This document shows, piece by piece, positions 28,766-36,992 of a DNA stretch of 64,000 nt. This stretch comes from Microbacterium sp. SS28 (GTDB taxonomy: Bacteria > Actinomycetota > Actinomycetes > Actinomycetales > Microbacteriaceae). The stretch's first letter is position 1. Each line of letters begins with the position of its first letter. Position numbers and translations under genes: made by a program. The notes beneath the pieces were generated by a model. It was given only the letters and a program-made list of their open reading frames with translations. It did no database searches and was not told where the DNA came from. The stretch spans positions 1 through 64,000 of the forward strand of contig NZ_JAKWJP010000004.1 of the NCBI RefSeq assembly GCF_022761035.1, read 5' to 3'.

Positions 28766-29338
28766 ATGGGCCTGCCATGGGACTTCCACCCCGTGCAGGG
28801 CGAGCGGGTGACGCTCGACCTGCTGCGGGACGCCGACCTCGAGGCGCTGCACGAGATGCAGTCCGACCCCGCCGTCTGCCGTTACCTGCTCTACGAGCCG
28901 CGTTCACTCGAGCAGGTGCGCGAAGCGCTGCGGAGGGATGCCGCGGCGACGCGTCTCGCGTCGGCGGGCGACTTCATCCAGCCGGCGATCCGCGAGCGGG
29001 ACGGGACGTTCCTGGGCACGATGTACTTCACGATCGCGAGCGTCGAGGACACGGGCGAGATCGGCTGGATCATGCTCCCCCGGCACCACCGCAAGGGCTA
29101 CGCGCGCGAGGCCGCCGCGCTCGTGCTCGACCTCGCGTTCGGCGAGCTCGGCCTGCACCGCGTGTTCGCGGAGCTCGACCCGCGGAACGCGGCATCCGTC
29201 GCCCTCTGCCGGAGTCTCGGGATGCGGCACGAGGGCCACTTCGTCGAGCACATGTGGCTCAAGGACGAGTGGACCGACACGGGGCACTTCGCGATCCTCG
29301 AACGCGAATGGCGGGCCCGCGGCTCGGAGTCACGATGA
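28766..29338 (+). CDS. GNAT-family N-acetyltransferase (RimJ/RimL-like)
   Basis: 190 residues. Acetyl-CoA fold of the RimJ/RimL type: EIGWIMLPRHHRKGYAREAA (near 95-115, containing the pyrophosphate loop RKGYA), then LHRVFAELDPRNAASVALC near 130-148. These enzymes acetylate the alpha-amine of ribosomal proteins or small molecules; the target here is unknown. Leaderless start inferred from CATGAT 6 nt upstream. Its end overlaps the convergent antiporter gene by 9 bp. Confidence 0.85.
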   Translation: MGLPWDFHPVQGERVTLDLLRDADLEALHEMQSDPAVCRYLLYEPRSLEQVREALRRDAAATRLASAGDFIQPAIRERDGTFLGTMYFTIASVEDTGEIGWIMLPRHHRKGYAREAAALVLDLAFGELGLHRVFAELDPRNAASVALCRSLGMRHEGHFVEHMWLKDEWTDTGHFAILEREWRARGSESR

Positions 29339-30535
29339 GGACGCCGACGCGAGCCGCGCACGGCGGTCGGACTGGACCCGCTTCGCCCAGCGTGCGAACC
29401 ACCGCGTGTCGGGGATCCGCGCGATGAACGGGCCCGTGATGATCGTGATGAGGACGTACGCGGTCGCGAGCGCCGCGAGCGACCTGTCCAGCCCGCCTGC
29501 GACCGCGAGCCCCGCGATCACGATGCTGAACTCGCCGCGCGGCGTGATCGCGAAGCCCGCGCGCCAGCGCCCGGCCTCGCCTATCCCGGCGCTGCGCGCC
29601 GCGAGATAGCCCGTCAGCACCTTCGTCCCCATCGTGGCGATCGCCAGCGCGGCCGCCGGCACGAGCATCGGGACGAGGTCGCGCGGGTCGGTCGAGAGCC
29701 CGAAGAAGAGGAAGAAGACCGAGGCGAACAGGTCGCGCAGCGGCGTCAGCACCCGTTCGGCGTGCTCCGCGGCAGGACCCGAGATCGCGATTCCGACGAG
29801 GAAGGCGCCGACGGCGGCCGACACGTGCGCCTGCGCTGCGAGCCCCGCGACGAGCACGGCGAGGCCGAGCACCGACAGCAGCAGCACTTCGGCGTGGCGC
29901 GACCAGACAAGTCTCGACACGGTCGCGCTGTGCCGGAGCGCAATGTAGAGGATCACCGCCACGACCGCGAGCGCGAGCGCGACGCTGAGGGTTCCGCCGC
30001 CGAGGTCCATGCGCACGAGCAGCGCCGTGAGGATCGGCAGGTAGAACGCCATCGCGAGATCCTCGATGACGACGATCGAGAGCACGACCGGCGTCTCGCG
30101 GTTCGTGAGGCGCCCGAGATCGTGCAGCATCTTGGCCGCGACCCCCGACGACGTGACCCACGTGATCCCCGCGAGTGCGACGGCGCCCACGGGACCCCAA
30201 CCCAGCAGGAGCGCCAGGGCGGCACCGGGCAGGGCGTTCAGCAGCATGTCGATGAGTCCGGCCATGCGCGAACGGCGCAGGCTTCCGACGAGCTCGTCGG
30301 GGCTGTACTCGATGCCGAGCAGCAGCAGCAGGAGGATGACGCCGATCTCGGCGCCGATCTCGATGAACTCCCCGCCCTGCGTGATCGGCAGGATCCCGCC
30401 TTCGCCGAAGGCGAGGCCGCCGATCAGGATGAGCGGGATCGGCGAGATGCCCAGACGCGCCGCGAGGCGCGCGAGGAGTCCGATGCCGAACAGGAGCGCG
30501 CCGATTTCGATCAGGACGAGGGCGCCGTCGTCCAT
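29330..30535 (-). CDS. CPA2-type cation/proton antiporter membrane subunit (KhtU-like)
   Basis: 401 residues, about 12 membrane segments. Typical Na+(K+)/H+ exchanger features: GLLARLAARLGISPIPLILIGGLAFGEG near 20-47, and ITWVTSSGVAAKMLHDLGRLTNRETP near 128-153. No C-terminal RCK domain is present. Instead a separate regulatory protein is encoded 6 bp upstream, as in KhtTU. Predicted to exchange K+ (or another cation) for H+ across the membrane. Confidence 0.85.
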   Translation of the reverse strand: MDDGALVLIEIGALLFGIGLLARLAARLGISPIPLILIGGLAFGEGGILPITQGGEFIEIGAEIGVILLLLLLGIEYSPDELVGSLRRSRMAGLIDMLLNALPGAALALLLGWGPVGAVALAGITWVTSSGVAAKMLHDLGRLTNRETPVVLSIVVIEDLAMAFYLPILTALLVRMDLGGGTLSVALALAVVAVILYIALRHSATVSRLVWSRHAEVLLLSVLGLAVLVAGLAAQAHVSAAVGAFLVGIAISGPAAEHAERVLTPLRDLFASVFFLFFGLSTDPRDLVPMLVPAAALAIATMGTKVLTGYLAARSAGIGEAGRWRAGFAITPRGEFSIVIAGLAVAGGLDRSLAALATAYVLITIITGPFIARIPDTRWFARWAKRVQSDRRARLASASSS

Positions 30536-30541
30536 GGCGGC

Positions 30542-31030
30542 TCAGCTCTCGTTGAGGATGCGGACGAGCTTGTCCAGGCCCTCGCGCGTGCCGACGACGA
30601 TGAGAGAGTCGCCCGCATCGAACACGTCCTGGGGCGATGGCGACGGCACCACGCCATCGTCGCGCACGATGGCGACGATGGAGCAGCGCGTCAGCGTCCG
30701 GGCATGCGTATCGCCGAGCGGCCGCCCGACATAGCGGGAATCCGCGCGCACGGGGATCTGCTCCATGTAGAGCCCCGCGAGCTGATCTCGAAGGCCGGCG
30801 ATCTGCGTCAGGATCAGCGAGCCGCCGAGCACCTCCGAGAGAGCGGTGGCCTCGTCGTCGGTCAGCGCGACAGTCTCTTCCGCGCGGTCCGGGTCGTCCT
30901 CGTCCGAAATCGCGAGCTCGCGGCTTCCGTCGCGGAAGTTGATGACCGACAGACGGCGGCCCGCCTCGGTGTTGATGTCGTGCCGCACGCCGATGCCCGG
31001 CAGCTCGGCACGTTCCACGTGCGCTGGCAT
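30542..31030 (-). CDS. cytosolic RCK_C-type regulatory subunit of the antiporter (KhtT-like)
   Basis: 162 residues. The N-terminus (about 1-65) starts with ERAELPGIGVRHDI, typical of KhtT-type proteins. The C-terminal ~85 residues form an RCK_C/TrkA_C domain (EQIPVRADSRYVGRPLGD, then DSLIVVGTREGLDKL). Such subunits gate the partner antiporter in response to a ligand. ATG 31030 has CATGAT 6 nt upstream, so it is probably leaderless; longer in-frame starts overlap the divergent gene. Confidence 0.85.
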   Translation of the reverse strand: MPAHVERAELPGIGVRHDINTEAGRRLSVINFRDGSRELAISDEDDPDRAEETVALTDDEATALSEVLGGSLILTQIAGLRDQLAGLYMEQIPVRADSRYVGRPLGDTHARTLTRCSIVAIVRDDGVVPSPSPQDVFDAGDSLIVVGTREGLDKLVRILNES

Positions 31031-31127
31031 ACGCCCATCATGGCATTGCAGGTCGGCGCGGATGAGGGCATCGGTACTCCCACGACGGACCGCCCATCGG
31101 GCGGTGGGTTCGACGTAGTCTTGCCGC

Positions 31128-31844
31128 GTGTCGGTCAAGAGGGTCGTCAGAAGCGCCTTCGGCGCCGCGCTGCTCGTCAACGCCGTCCCGCACGGCGTGA
31201 GCGGCGTCCAGGGGAGGCCCTTCCCCAGCCCCTTCGCCGACCCGCCCGGCGTGGGCATGTCGCCACCGCTCGTCAACGTCGGCTGGAGCGCCGCCAATGC
31301 GATCGCGGGAGCGCTCCTCCTGCGGCGCGGCATCCGCTCTCGGAGTGAAGCCGTCGCAGCGGCGGCCGGCGCCGTGGCGATGGCTGCCGTGCTCTCGTAC
31401 CACTTCGGCGACGTACTGGCCGGCGGCACGGGTCTGCGCGGTGTCTCGGCACGGCAGCCGGGAGGCGGCCCGCCCCGGGCGCTCGTGAAGGCGACCGAGC
31501 CGATCGCGAGGGCACTCGCGGGTCGCCGCGGGTTTCCGCTGTGGGCGGTCCTGAACCACCGCGGGCGCAAGAGCGGGACGGCCTACTCCACGCCCGTCGC
31601 GATCGTGCCAACCGTGGATCCGTCGCTCGTCCTGATCGGCCTGCCCTGGGGCCCGAAGACCAACTGGGCCCGCAACGTCGTCGCGGCGGACTCCGCCGAC
31701 CTCACCTGGAAGGGCGCGCGGCACACGACCTCGGCACCCCGGATCGTCGGCTCCCCCGAGGCGGCGGCACTCGCCAAGCCCCTCTTCCGCGTCATCGTGA
31801 AGCGGATGCCGGCCGCGATCGTCCTGCGACTGTCGCGCGGCTGA
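31128..31844 (+). CDS. putative fusion: small membrane domain plus deazaflavin-dependent (DUF385) nitroreductase
   Basis: 238 residues. Residues 1-95 look like a small membrane protein with hydrophobic segments near 8-25, 48-63 and 73-90. Residues ~110-238 match the F420/deazaflavin-dependent nitroreductase pattern (LNHRGRKSGTAYSTPVAIV, then GLPWGPKTNWARNVVAA). The two usually occur as separate proteins. The junction around 95-110 is Gly-rich. Start GTG 31128 has TAGTCT 6 nt upstream. It could be a true membrane-anchored F420 enzyme or an old gene fusion; substrate unknown. Confidence 0.7.
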   Translation: MSVKRVVRSAFGAALLVNAVPHGVSGVQGRPFPSPFADPPGVGMSPPLVNVGWSAANAIAGALLLRRGIRSRSEAVAAAAGAVAMAAVLSYHFGDVLAGGTGLRGVSARQPGGGPPRALVKATEPIARALAGRRGFPLWAVLNHRGRKSGTAYSTPVAIVPTVDPSLVLIGLPWGPKTNWARNVVAADSADLTWKGARHTTSAPRIVGSPEAAALAKPLFRVIVKRMPAAIVLRLSRG

Positions 31845-32003
31845 TGCCGGGTCACCGCCGCCTGAGAGGCGCGCGGGTCGGGGGAGGCAGGGCGCGCATG
31901 TCGGCCGTCCGGGAGTGCTCACCGTCGACATCCCGGCATCCGGCCGATCCTCCTCCCCACCCCGCCGGACTGGGGCACGGCGGATCCCGGCTACGGTCGG
32001 ATG

Positions 32004-32411
32004 ATGCACGCAACCGACCCCTGGTCGCAGGTCGCCGCCAGCACGTACGTCTCGCTCGGGACCTATCGCCGCACCGGCACGGTCGTCGCGACGCCCGTGT
32101 GGATCGCAGCCGACGGCGACGAGCTCGTCGTCACGACGGATCGCTCGACCGGCAAGGTCAAGCGCCTGCGTCGCGATGAGCGTGTGACGCTCCGCCCCTG
32201 CGATCGCGCGGGGAAGATCGCCTCCGACGCCGTGACGGTCGCGGCCTCGGCGCGCCTCGACAGCGACGACGCCGCGGGCAATGCCGCGCTCGCCGCGAAG
32301 TACGGCTTCCCGTTCCGCGCCATCGTCGCGCTGCAGCGGATGACGCGCCGCCTGCAGCGAGCGCCTCGCGAGAGGGTCATCATCCGGATCACCGGCCCCG
32401 TGGCGGAGTGA
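32004..32411 (+). CDS. PPOX-class F420-dependent oxidoreductase-like protein
   Basis: 135 residues. Split-barrel flavin-binding fold: YRRTGTVVATPVWIAADGD, then RSTGKVKRLRRDERVTLRPCDRAGK, typical of actinobacterial PPOX/F420-dependent enzymes. The cofactor could be F420 or FMN. There are two tandem ATGs at 32001 and 32004. I chose the second because TACGGT (31992-31997) is then exactly 6 nt upstream, the register used by other genes here. Monocistronic. Confidence 0.75.
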   Translation: MHATDPWSQVAASTYVSLGTYRRTGTVVATPVWIAADGDELVVTTDRSTGKVKRLRRDERVTLRPCDRAGKIASDAVTVAASARLDSDDAAGNAALAAKYGFPFRAIVALQRMTRRLQRAPRERVIIRITGPVAE

Positions 32412-32500
32412 GGGTGGGCGCACAGGACTAGCCTGGGCTGGCATCGCGATGGCGCGGTGCACGCGCCGGCGCAACCCGGCGTTCACCGGAGGACCCTAGC

Positions 32501-33952
32501 GTGACCGACATGAGCCCCGCAGCCCCCGACGGGCACGAGCCGCCGCCCATCCATGAGCCGGTGCTCTCGGACGGGGTCATCCGCGCGACGGATCTCACCG
32601 AGACGCGCGTGCCGCGCCGGCAGGTCTACTCGTGGGCGCTGTGGGACTGGGCGACGCAGCCGTTCAACTCCGTCATCCTGACGTTCGTCTTCGTCTCGCT
32701 CTACCTCGTCTCGGACAGCTTCCTCCCCGCCGACGTCGCGGCGCAGAACGCCGACGGCGGGCTCGTGTGCTCGCGCGCCGCCGACGCAGCAACGGCGTAC
32801 TGCCAGGGCCTCTCGGATCTCGCAGAGTGGTACGGCTGGGTGGCGTTCGCCGCCGGCATCCTGATCCTGCTCCTGGCTCCCGTGCTCGGTCAGCGCGCCG
32901 ACGCGCTCGGCAACAAGAAGCGCTGGGTGATCGGCGGCACCGCGGTGCTCGCACTGCTGCAGTTCGCGCTGTTCTTCGTCTACGCAGAGCCGGCGTTCTT
33001 CTGGCTCGGCGCGATCATCGTCGCCCTGGGCTCCATCGCCTCCGAGATCGCCGGCGTCAACTACAACGCGATGCTCGTGCAGGTCTCGACGCCCCGCACG
33101 ATCGGGCGGGTGTCGGGGCTCGGATGGGGCCTCGGCTACATCGGCGGCATCCTGGCCCTCGTCCTCGTCGTCGTGCTGAACCAGTTCGAGTGGTTCGGGC
33201 TCGACGTGTCGGACGGGCTCGCGTACCGCCTGATCGCCGTCGGCGCGGCGGTGTGGACCATCGTCTTCGCGCTCCCGTTCGTCTTCAACGTGCCCGAAGC
33301 GCCCGCGCGCGAGGACCGCGACCGCGTGCCGTTCTTCCGCAGCTACGTGATCCTCGTGAAGGACATCGCGGCACTCTTCCGCGAGCACCGGCCGACCTTC
33401 TGGTTCCTCATCGCGAGCGCCGTCTACCGCGACGGGCTCGCGGGCGTCTTCGCCTTCGGCGGCGTGCTCGCGGCCGTCTCGTTCGGCTTCTCGCCCACCG
33501 AGGTGATCCTCTTCGGCATCGCGCTCAACCTCGTGGCGGGCGTCTCGACGATCGCCGCCGGCTGGCTCGACGACCACTTCGGCGCCCGCGCCGTCATCGT
33601 CTCGGCGCTCTCGCTGCTCATCGCGAGCGCCCTGTTCGTCTTCATCTTCCGCGAAGAGGGCAAGATCGTCTTCTGGATCGGCGGGATCATCCTCTCGGCC
33701 GCCGTCGGACCCGCGCAGGCATCGAGCCGCGCCCTGCTGGCCCGCCTGACTCCGGTCGGCATGCAGGGCGAGATCTTCGGCCTCTACGCGACGACCGGTC
33801 GCGTCATGAGCTTCCTCTCGCCGCTGCTGTGGGCGCTGTTCATCGGCGTCTTCGGCGCGACGCACTTCGGCATCCTGGGCATCGTCATCGTGCTCGCCGC
33901 GGGGCTCGTCCTGCTGCTCCTGGTCCGGCTCCCGAAGCACCAGCGCCTCTGA
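32501..33952 (+). CDS. MFS transporter (UMF1/Atg22-like)
   Basis: 483 residues, about 12 membrane segments with a long cytosolic N-terminus (1-45). The first loop and helix (YSWALWDWATQPFNSVILTF) are characteristic of UMF1-type major facilitator proteins, related to the yeast vacuolar amino-acid exporter Atg22. Start GTG 32501 has a strong CCGGAGGA site. Substrate unknown; amino-acid export is only an analogy. Ends before the convergent FadR-type gene. Confidence 0.8.
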   Translation: MTDMSPAAPDGHEPPPIHEPVLSDGVIRATDLTETRVPRRQVYSWALWDWATQPFNSVILTFVFVSLYLVSDSFLPADVAAQNADGGLVCSRAADAATAYCQGLSDLAEWYGWVAFAAGILILLLAPVLGQRADALGNKKRWVIGGTAVLALLQFALFFVYAEPAFFWLGAIIVALGSIASEIAGVNYNAMLVQVSTPRTIGRVSGLGWGLGYIGGILALVLVVVLNQFEWFGLDVSDGLAYRLIAVGAAVWTIVFALPFVFNVPEAPAREDRDRVPFFRSYVILVKDIAALFREHRPTFWFLIASAVYRDGLAGVFAFGGVLAAVSFGFSPTEVILFGIALNLVAGVSTIAAGWLDDHFGARAVIVSALSLLIASALFVFIFREEGKIVFWIGGIILSAAVGPAQASSRALLARLTPVGMQGEIFGLYATTGRVMSFLSPLLWALFIGVFGATHFGILGIVIVLAAGLVLLLLVRLPKHQRL

Positions 33953-34026
33953 CCTACTCGAGTCGCGTCGGCACCGGGCGCAGCTGCGGGTCGGCCGGGC
34001 ACACCGGGGACGGGATGCCGCGCGGC

Positions 34027-34773
34027 TCAGTCCTTGCCGCGCTTGAGTGTCGGCATGCGCCGCCGCTCCCACGAGCCGAGGATGTGCTCGTCCATCGCGC
34101 GGCGCGCGGCGGCGGCATCCCCCGCGATGATCGCCTCGAGGATCCGCTCGTGCTCGTCCATCGTCATCTCGAAGGCGTGCTCGGGATCCACGCCGTGATA
34201 GCGAGTGCTCTCGAGCGCGCGGTCGAAGAGCACGAGCGCGATGTTCTCGGCGAGCAGATTGCCCGAGAGCTCCATGACGGCGTGATGGAAGCGGATGTCG
34301 GCCTGCCGGAAGGCCTCGGAGTCCTCGATGGTGTCGCGCATGTCCTGCAGGCCCGCGCGCAGCCGCTCGATGCCCTCGTCGGTGGCGGCGCCTGCGACGG
34401 CGCCTGCCATCGCAGACTCGAGCGCACCGCGCACGACGCTGAGGTCGTCGAGGATCCCGAGCGCGTCGTCGTGCCCGATGAGGGACGACAGCACGAGCGG
34501 GTCGATGAAGTTCCAGGCCTTCATCTCGTTGACGTGCGTGCCCCGCCCTTGCGCGACGGTGACCATGCCCTTCTCCTGCAGCCGCTTCATCGACTCGCGG
34601 ATGACGGTGCGGCTGACGCCGAACTGCTGGCTGAGGACGGCCTCGGGCGGGAGCGTGTCGCCGGGCTGGACGCGGCCCGAGACGATCATCTCGACGAGCT
34701 CGTTGAGCACCGCGACCCCGATGCGGTCGAAGGGCGCTCGGTTCTCGCGCAGGCCTCGGGGCTCGTCACTCAT
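34027..34773 (-). CDS. FadR-type GntR regulator
   Basis: 248 residues. Winged helix at about 18-85 (LPPEAVLSQQFGVSRTVIRE is the recognition region) and a helical FCD domain (about 100-235) with metal-site-like Asp/His residues (RFHHAVMELSGN). It likely senses a pathway intermediate and controls the divergent enzymes and the importer. ATG 34773 has TACAGT 6 nt upstream and no ribosome binding site. A palindrome of the type this family binds lies 54 bp upstream. Confidence 0.9.
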   Translation of the reverse strand: MSDEPRGLRENRAPFDRIGVAVLNELVEMIVSGRVQPGDTLPPEAVLSQQFGVSRTVIRESMKRLQEKGMVTVAQGRGTHVNEMKAWNFIDPLVLSSLIGHDDALGILDDLSVVRGALESAMAGAVAGAATDEGIERLRAGLQDMRDTIEDSEAFRQADIRFHHAVMELSGNLLAENIALVLFDRALESTRYHGVDPEHAFEMTMDEHERILEAIIAGDAAAARRAMDEHILGSWERRRMPTLKRGKD

Positions 34774-34827
34774 GGCGCCACTGTAGCCCGCGGCATCCCG
34801 AACCGAGCGGGTTCTCTCGCGACACGC

Positions 34828-34844
34828 CATACATGTGATGTATG
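34828..34844. promoter_or_regulatory. candidate FadR-type operator, site 1
   Basis: CATACATGTGATGTATG is a perfect palindrome with 7-bp arms and a 3-bp centre. It lies in the gap between the FadR-type regulator and the enolase-family gene. A -10-like TATGCT (34841-34846) overlaps the right arm, so binding would repress the enzyme operon. A variant occurs before the ABC importer at 42684-42700. Confidence 0.75.
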
Positions 34845-34881
34845 CTGTTTTAGATCCACTCGATCGAGAGTCAAGGGCGAT

Positions 34882-36036
34882 ATGAAGATCACGGGATACC
34901 GCACGCTGCAGACGCGCCACGACTGGGGGCGCCCCGTGGGCGACGCCAACGGCTTCATCGCATCGGGCATCACCGAGGTGCCGCTCGTGATCCTCGAGAC
35001 CGACGAGGGCATCGAAGGCGTCGGCATGGGATCGCACCACGACCTCGACCGCATCTTCCCCGCGCTCGAGGGCAGAGATCCGCGCTCGGTCGCCTCGCTG
35101 TACGACGCGATGCTCGCGCGCGTGTTCAAGACGGGGCACTCCGGAGCGACCTTCGGCGGGATCGGCGCGTTCGACACCGCCCTGTGGGACATCAAGGCGA
35201 AGGCCGCCGGCGAGCCGCTGTGGCGCCTGCTCGGCGGCGGCGACCGCTTCGTCACGGGCTACGCGTCGGGCCTCGACATCGCCCTCGACGACGACCGGCT
35301 CGCCGCCTTCTACACGGGCATGGCGGAGCGCGGCTTCACGAGCGGCAAGCTCAAGGGCGGGCGGGATGCCGAGACCGACGTCCGCCGCCTGCAGATCCTC
35401 GCCGACGTCCTGAGCGTCAATACCCCGCGCCCCGCGCTCATGCTCGACGCCAACGAGTCGTGGAACCTCAAGCAGGCCGTCCGCTACGTGACCGAGGTCG
35501 AGCGCTCGATCGACCTCACCTGGATCGAGGAGCCGCTGCGGCGGTGGGATGCCGCGGGTCATGCGCGGCTCTCGGCATCGGTGCGCGCCGCCGTCGCGAC
35601 GGGCGAGAACCTCACGGGCCTCGAGCAGTTCCGGCCCCTCTTCGACGCGGATGCCGTCGACGTCGCGCAGGCCGGCGCCGTGTGGGGGATCACGCACTTC
35701 CTGCGGGTCGCCATCGCGGCGCACAGCCGTGATCTGCCCGTGAGCCCCGTGGGGCTCACCGCCAACTACGCCGTCGCAGGTGCCGCGACGGCCGTCCCGA
35801 ACCACCTCTCCGCCGAGATCCAGGATCTGGGCGTGCCGTTCGGTGTGACGATCGACCAGGAAGTCCTGGACGGCGGCATCGTGCTCGGCGACCAGCCCGG
35901 CATCGGCATCTCGATCGACGAGGGTCTCATCGCGCGCAGCCGCGAGGCGGGCTCGTGGGCGACCCCCGAGGGCCCGCACGTGCGCTCGCACCGCACGGGA
36001 CTGCACCTCGTCTCGGACGGCACGTGGGAGCTCTGA
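34882..36036 (+). CDS. enolase-superfamily (mandelate racemase/muconate lactonizing-like) enzyme
   Basis: 384 residues. Capping domain at about 1-120, then the barrel. The KxK base motif (K156, K158) and the three Mg2+ ligands (D189, E216, E242) are present. D260 is at the place of the mandelate-racemase dyad Asp, but the partner His appears replaced by V290 (PVSPVG where the family has a His). Family enzymes abstract a proton alpha to a carboxylate, and most dehydrate sugar acids or racemise. First gene of a four-gene operon with the metallo-hydrolase start overlapping its stop (TGATG). Confidence 0.85.
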   Translation: MKITGYRTLQTRHDWGRPVGDANGFIASGITEVPLVILETDEGIEGVGMGSHHDLDRIFPALEGRDPRSVASLYDAMLARVFKTGHSGATFGGIGAFDTALWDIKAKAAGEPLWRLLGGGDRFVTGYASGLDIALDDDRLAAFYTGMAERGFTSGKLKGGRDAETDVRRLQILADVLSVNTPRPALMLDANESWNLKQAVRYVTEVERSIDLTWIEEPLRRWDAAGHARLSASVRAAVATGENLTGLEQFRPLFDADAVDVAQAGAVWGITHFLRVAIAAHSRDLPVSPVGLTANYAVAGAATAVPNHLSAEIQDLGVPFGVTIDQEVLDGGIVLGDQPGIGISIDEGLIARSREAGSWATPEGPHVRSHRTGLHLVSDGTWEL

Positions 36037-36992
36037 TGCAGCTCCGCCCCGGGCTGCACCGCATCGAGGCGCCGCTCGGCGAGCGCTTCATCGCGATGCA
36101 CCTGTTCGAGGGCCCCGAGGGGGCCCTCCTGTTCGACACCGGGATCGCGGAGAGCGTCCCGGGAACCCTCCTGCCCTACCTCGATGCGATCGGGTTCGAC
36201 CTCGCGCGGCTGCGGTGGGTCGTCAGCTCGCACTGCGACTTCGACCACACGGGCGGCAACGCCGCGCTCGCGGCCGTCGCACCGCACGCCGAGTTCCTCG
36301 CGGGCCGCGCCGACGTCGCGATGACCGAGGACGTCGAAGTGCTGATCCGCGGCCGCTACGGCGAGTTCGCCGAGCCCGACGGGTTCGACGATCCGCCCGA
36401 GACGACAGCCTTCGTGCGGGCGTCGACGGGGCTCGTGCCGGTCGCGCGCGCGCTCGACGGCGGCGAGGTGTTCGACCTCGGCGATCGCCGCGTGACGGTG
36501 CTCGCCGTCCCGGGCCACTCGCCGGGGCACCTCGCGCTGTGGGACGAGCGCAACGCGGCCCTCGTGATCTCGGACGCCGTCCTCGGCGAGACGGTGCCGA
36601 CGGCCGACGGCGCGCCCGCCTTCCCGCCGACGTATCGCGACACCGCCGACTACGTCCGCACGATCGACGCCCTCGCGGCTCTCGACGCCGAACTGCTCCT
36701 CACGGCGCACTATCCCGTCTACGAGGGTGCCGCCGTCGCCGAGTTCCTGGAGACGTCCCTCGCCTACACCGACCGGATCGACGAGGTCGTCTCGGCCGAG
36801 CTGCGCGCGGCCCGGACGGGCCTCACGACGCTCGAGCTCATCCGGCGCGTCGCGGGAGCACTCGGCCCGTGGGAGCCGTCGGCCGCGGATTACCTGATCT
36901 TCCCCGTGACGGGCAACCTCGAGAGGCTCGCGGCGGCAGGCCGGGTCGCGGTCGGCGCCCGCGACGGCCTCCGCACATGGGCCTGGACATGA
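36036..36992 (+). CDS. metallo-beta-lactamase-fold hydrolase
   Basis: 318 residues. The metal motif is H66-C-D68-F-D70-H71, a variant of HxHxDH in which the second His is Asp, as seen in some glyoxalase-II-like and lactonase-like members. Further ligand regions are GHSPGHLAL, SDAVLGE and TAHYPVYEG. A C-terminal helical domain follows. It likely hydrolyses a thioester or lactone; in this operon a CoA-thioester or sugar-acid lactone would make sense (inference). Start overlaps the upstream stop; end overlaps the next start (ATGA). Confidence 0.8.
   Translation: MQLRPGLHRIEAPLGERFIAMHLFEGPEGALLFDTGIAESVPGTLLPYLDAIGFDLARLRWVVSSHCDFDHTGGNAALAAVAPHAEFLAGRADVAMTEDVEVLIRGRYGEFAEPDGFDDPPETTAFVRASTGLVPVARALDGGEVFDLGDRRVTVLAVPGHSPGHLALWDERNAALVISDAVLGETVPTADGAPAFPPTYRDTADYVRTIDALAALDAELLLTAHYPVYEGAAVAEFLETSLAYTDRIDEVVSAELRAARTGLTTLELIRRVAGALGPWEPSAADYLIFPVTGNLERLAAAGRVAVGARDGLRTWAWT

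Noticed and set aside
29330..29338. Overlap of convergent stops as a frameshift
   Set aside because: Both the acetyltransferase and the antiporter end at normal family lengths; a 9-bp convergent overlap is ordinary in this dense genome.
32632..34881. Plus-strand frame continuous with the enolase-family gene upstream of 34882
   Set aside because: This part is a frame-shifted reading of the MFS gene and antisense to the FadR-type gene. The real start is at 34882 near the operator.
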